Source: Gnetum montanum
Taxonomy: Eukaryota > Streptophyta > Gnetopsida > Gnetales > Gnetaceae
Direction: 5' to 3'
Assembly (NCBI GenBank): GCA_015680685.1
Contig: MNCI01004556.1
Span: 632,536 to 696,535 of the forward strand
DNA length: 64,000 nucleotides
The notes below the pieces were generated by a model that saw only the letters and a list, made by a program, of their open reading frames with translations, was not told the DNA's origin and ran no database searches. Below are positions 60,530 to 64,000 of the stretch, one piece after another (within the stretch, counting starts at the first letter, position 1; each line of letters opens with the position of its first letter). The position numbers were made by a program, and so were the translations under genes.

Positions 60530-61186
60530 AAGGGTCAAGTAACTACAACACCTCTTTTCATCACAATTTGAATCATCCAACATAACATTCGAAGGATACA
60601 CATCGATGATGGGGCTACTACCAACATCCTCCCTTCCCCTATTGTGGATAAGATGGGTTTGGTCAACCAGATCAAACCCACAACAACCTCATGTTTAAAG
60701 TTGTTCAATGGGGCATGGGTTGTGGTGAAAGGCACGGTCTACATTGACTTCGTAGCAGGGGACTAGTTCCTCACAAATGTAATGTTCATCATGGTCGAAG
60801 AGATGCCTGGGTTTAATCTAATGTTGGGGAGGTCATGGTTAGCACAACTTAGGGTAGTCTCTTCGCCTATACATTAGGAGATCCATCTACCCTATGCAGG
60901 CAAGGAGGTGGTAATCCATGGCAACAAGGTAGCAACTCAAGCTATCAACAATGTAGATATGGAACAGGGCTTAGAGGTCATAACCTCTGAGAATGAAGCG
61001 CCTATAAATACTAACCGTTCAATAAGAGAGCCGGCTCAACATGAGGGTTCACAAAACGAAAATGCGTGGGCTGAGTTGCCCTTCCAAGCAGAGGACAATG
61101 ATGTAGGTGAAGGTCATAGCAAAGCATCTTGGCCTTACACCTCATCCAATCCACAGTGGGTCAAGAACCAGTTACGCATAGCGTAG
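60530..61186 (+). pseudogene. Aspartic protease of second family B element
   Basis: RIHIDDGATTNI is the active-site segment (DDGA as in the first element). EEMPGFNLMLGRSWLAQLR and the following IH-EIHL segment mark the C-terminal half. Three in-frame stops occur: TGA near 60,570, TAG near 60,765 and TAG near 60,877. The last part (60,908-61,186) is open, Glu/Asn-rich, and not conserved in the first element. Confidence 0.75.
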
Positions 61187-61329
61187 CAACCTCACTGCTT
61201 CCTGTCCAACTAGCATCCATTGTACAGTTATCGCTTATTCATCTTGCATCCATCCATCTATGCTAGGTATGAAAACTTAATTCCTTTAAACTGTTTACAT
61301 ATCTTCTATTTACAATAAACTTCTCCACG

Positions 61330-61520
61330 GCCCGCTAAGGCCTAAAAATGACAAAATTTTCTCTGTTTACATCATGATCGAAGGCCCGAAATGGCCTAAA
61401 ACTAGCAATGGCCCCAAATGACCTAAAACTATGCACAGCCTGAAATGGCCTAAAACTATATTGTCCTAAGACCTGAAATGGCCTAAAACTAGCCAAGGCC
61501 CAAAATGGCCTAAAACTAAG
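61330..61520 (+). repeat. GGCC...TAAAACTA repeat tract
   Basis: About six units of 24-32 bp with consensus GGCCCGAAATGGCCTAAAACTA. Each has paired GGCC words around an AT core. Two units occur at the same relative place (after protease) in the first element at 27,401-27,452. Confidence 0.85.
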
Positions 61521-61684
61521 ACAAAAACAAAACATAACAAAATCAATCACGTAGATAACGCATAAGCTAGTGTAAAATCAATTTCTTTTCCAAAATTCAC
61601 TTTTTCATTCAAAGCTTTTTTTTCCATTAGACAATATTTGCAACAGTTTTACAAAAATTTAAAAATCCGAAAAAACCCATGCTA

Positions 61685-64000
61685 TCATAGGTCATCTTCA
61701 CCTGCATCGTTTGCTCTTGCATCATTCCCTTCTGCATCACCTTCCTCGGCACTACCCTCCTTTGCTCCATCATTTCCACCCTCTGAAGGCCCTGCACTTT
61801 CATTTGGAATCTACATTGTAAAAGTGAAGTAGTTAACTAGAATAACACATAAACGCTAGAAAAAACATAAACCTTTCCATAGCAGAAAATGACTAACCTG
61901 AGACGGCCCCACATCTGCCTCGAGGGGTATGCAATCCAACCTGAGCTTGAGGCTATGCTAGACCTCCTCCTCTGTGATATCTGCCCAGTGCCTATCACTT
62001 GATTCGATGTTTGCAGCGGCTTTCTCCTTTTCAATGGTCGTCCATCTTGACGGTCCCAGAGAAAAGGAGGCAGTAGCAGTCTCCCTGTGGGAAGATCCAC
62101 TTCCTGTTCAGGAGATTCATTGACCGTCACCTACTCCATGAACTTGTTATAAGCTTCAGAAGTGTCAATGGCATTCAGGAATGCTTCATGGGTAAACAAC
62201 TTTACTAAAGCATCCCAATATAGTTTACTATATGTGGCACATTCTAGTTTATACATGTGCGTATGGTTTTTCTGGGACTACCCCCACTCGTAAACTCTGC
62301 CGCTATAATCCTTCTAGTCCTAGTTCTTTTGAGCCAACAAGTCCATCTACATCCACTGTTCTATTATCTCCTAGGTGGCCTCGTTGTTGCGCCGCATGAC
62401 TGTCTAGTATCTAGCATAATCTATGATAGCCATGCGCCAACTTCCATCATTGGTATCACAAACCAGGAGGAACTCGTTCCTGGATAGAAGGTCTCCCACC
62501 TTGGTGCTCAGTTCAACCTTCTCCTTCTCAGTTCTCTAGACCCGTTTCCACATGTCTTCATTGATGTGCCTACACTCCCACAAGGAGCATGCCGAGTGCA
62601 AAGCATATTTGCTAGCCCTATCATATATGCAACAAGGCACCTTGGCCACTTTAGGTGGGAATGTAGGCACGACGTTAACTTTCAATGCCTATTTCGGGTT
62701 CCACTTAAGTCGAGAGGCTATTACCATACATAGAAAATGCATCAGTCACACTAGCATAGTAAAAATTCAACGATTCAAAAGGTCTAGCGTAGCAACCTCA
62801 AAGAGCCTAGCATAGCTACTTTACTTACCCACTTCAGGATCAACCTGTCTGAGATGGCCAATGATGTCGTCGACGACCCCCTGCATGAACGTAAACTTGT
62901 TGGGGATCTCAGTCCATGGTTTCAAGTGAATCAGAGGAGGTCATGCAGCATTGACAGTGGTGTCTTTCATACAACCAAATGCGTCAATAATGACTGAAAT
63001 GGACTGCAGTAAAGCTGTGAGTAACACAAACGACAGTGTAAGGGATCCTACCCAGTAAACCCTCGGGTGATAACGGGGGGATCACCCATCGACATATTGT
63101 CAAATATATTGTCAAACTCACCAACATCTAATTGCAGCTTCCCTCCTTACTAGCTTAAAACTATGGTAGCACCCTTAGCATTCATCTGCTCCCTCGATGC
63201 TGAACTACATTTGGCAAAGGGATCTCTAGCAGAAGTCTCTTCTCGGTTGATGTGGGCTTCCTCTTCATTTGCTAGGGCCTTTCCTTTTAAGGCACCAGCA
63301 TCCTCCTCATCCATAGGAGGCTCCTCCTTGTCACCAAAAATGTCCTCCTCGTCAATAGGAGGGTTTTCCTTGTTGACAAGAGCCCCTTCCTTAGTCGCAG
63401 GAGCTCCTTCCCTCTTGGCCGGGGCCCTCTCCTCTACGATTGGGCCCCTCGCCTCTTTATTTGCCACCCTCGTCTTGGGGGCTGATACCTCTTCATCACC
63501 TTCTTCTTCTTCTTCTTCTTCCTCTAATAGCAAAAACATATTCGCATTAGCTTAAAGCATGTTAGCCTAAAATAAGTGCTACACTATGCTATGCTGCCCA
63601 GCGTAGCACAGCATAGCAAGCATTAACCACAAAGGCAAAGAAATAAACATAGAGAAAAGCATTTACCGATGGAACGCTATATCCTGTGTAGCTTAAACCA
63701 CAGTGATGGCCCCCCTTCCTCACCCATACGGGGAGGCTCCTTGACTGGACGAAATCTCTTCCAATGCAACTTAGTGGCCACCATCTTAGCAATGAGATGT
63801 TTCCCCTATGATACTCTACCTATAGTAGTAGGGGGAACCACTCCCACACTGTCTTGGCCATGGAAGTTATGGGCCAGCTGATCCTTAGTCATCATGGAAA
63901 ATGACTTCCCAATAGCTTTTGGGGGATCTTGGGCTCAGGTGGTCCAAAGGATTTGGCACATCCACAATTTGGAAACCTGGTTATGATCTCACATAACCCA
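61685..64000 (-). pseudogene. Antisense gene with at least five exons inside the family B element
   Basis: Minus-strand gene model read 5' to 3'. Exon 1 is >64,000-63,667, exon 2 63,523-63,052, exon 3 63,003-62,829, exon 4 62,717-61,899 and exon 5 61,810-61,685 (stop TGA). Introns begin GT and end AG (143, 48, 111, 88 bp). Codon phase matches at junctions 1/2, 3/4 and 4/5; junction 2/3 is off by phase, so its site may differ or an indel occurred. Exon 1 has KMVATKLHWKRFRPVKEPP. Exon 2 is a Glu/Ala/Lys low-complexity region starting with a Glu run. Exon 3 has LKPWTEIPNKFTFMQGVVDD. Exon 4 has SACSLWECRHINEDMW and KLYWDALVKLF and one frameshift near 62,100. Exon 5 is an acidic tail. I count 17 in-frame stops: 13 TAG, 3 TGA, 1 TAA. 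I recognise no known domain. Antisense ORFs near the 3' LTR are known in some Tat-lineage elements such as Grande. Confidence 0.6.
63572..63615. repeat. LTR-type inverted word inside intron 1 of the antisense gene
   Basis: TGCTACACTATGCTATGCTG is followed after a short loop by AGCGTAGCACAGCATAGCA. This is the same palindromic word as in the U3 at 55.5-56.1 kb. Shorter word copies (CTAGCGTAGCAACCTCA, CTAGCATAGCTAC) lie in intron 3 near 62,783-62,818, and AGCGTAGCAACCTCA recurs just after the protease near 61,180. Confidence 0.8.

Larger units (their letters stand above)
55234..64000 (+). mobile_element. Second family B element, incomplete at right edge
   Basis: Starts with a 1,738-bp LTR (55,234-56,971), then a primer-binding site, a duplicated leader, gag, protease, a GGCC repeat tract and an antisense multi-exon gene. 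The 3' LTR is outside the window. It has no RT, RNase H or integrase between protease (ends about 61,185) and the antisense gene (from 61,685), the same lack as in the element at 20.5 kb. Confidence 0.8.

Noticed and set aside
63163-63555. 130-codon Ser-rich plus-strand ORF
   Set aside because: Mirror of the Glu-rich exon 2 of the antisense gene. The minus strand is supported by splice sites, the plus strand is not.

Overview
The window looks like nuclear DNA of a land plant with a large, repeat-swollen genome. It holds one clear host gene, a five-exon protein phosphatase 2C (PP2C) with GT-AG introns, set among old, nested LTR retrotransposons. There is no bacterial operon structure. A gymnosperm or another large-genome plant would fit, but the sequence does not name the species. 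A few N runs show it is a draft assembly.

Layout. 1-5.1 kb: minus-strand Ty3/gypsy remnant of 'family A' (LTRs TGATGA...TCATCA) with a decayed gag and no pol. 5.1-13.5 kb: host-like island with a tRNA-derived SINE candidate, the intact PP2C gene (6.6-9.9 kb), tandem duplications and a LINE endonuclease fragment. 14.0-36.2 kb: a chimera of two minus-strand family A elements of Tat/Athila type. Copy X gives the 3' LTR, integrase, RNase H, RT and protease. Copy Y gives an integrase piece, RNase H/RT, protease, gag, PBS and 5' LTR. Y is interrupted at 20.46-30.51 kb by a plus-strand 'family B' element (LTRs TGAAACACC...TACA, 5-bp target-site duplication ACCCC), which itself holds a 1,540-bp solo LTR with duplication GTCAT. 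36.2-43.9 kb: AT-rich sequence with one degenerate LTR. 43.9-45.7 kb: chromovirus pol fragment. 45.7-52.7 kb: family A LTRs and a B-like LTR around a decayed unrecognised ORF. 53-55.2 kb: 3' part of another family A element, cut by a second family B element that starts at 55,234 and runs off the right edge.

Four observations stand out. (1) U3 regions of both families carry arrays of palindromic 'words' between the LTR start and the TATA box. The arrangement is kept but the word differs from copy to copy. (2) The right-hand family B element carries, after gag-protease and in antisense, a decayed gene with at least five exons; three of its four inferred splice junctions are phase-compatible. 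(3) Stops breaking family B ORFs are mostly TAG, often where CAG or CAA is expected, plus some TGA from CGA. This fits deamination of methylated CHG and CG sites. (4) Both family B elements have gag and protease but no RT, RNase H or integrase, so they look like non-autonomous elements that depended on another element's pol.

Functional reading: the PP2C is probably the only expressed protein gene. The rest is transposon sediment whose insertion order can be read from the nesting. Coordinates of decayed regions are approximate unless set by an LTR end, a target-site duplication or a splice site. All similarities were judged by eye.
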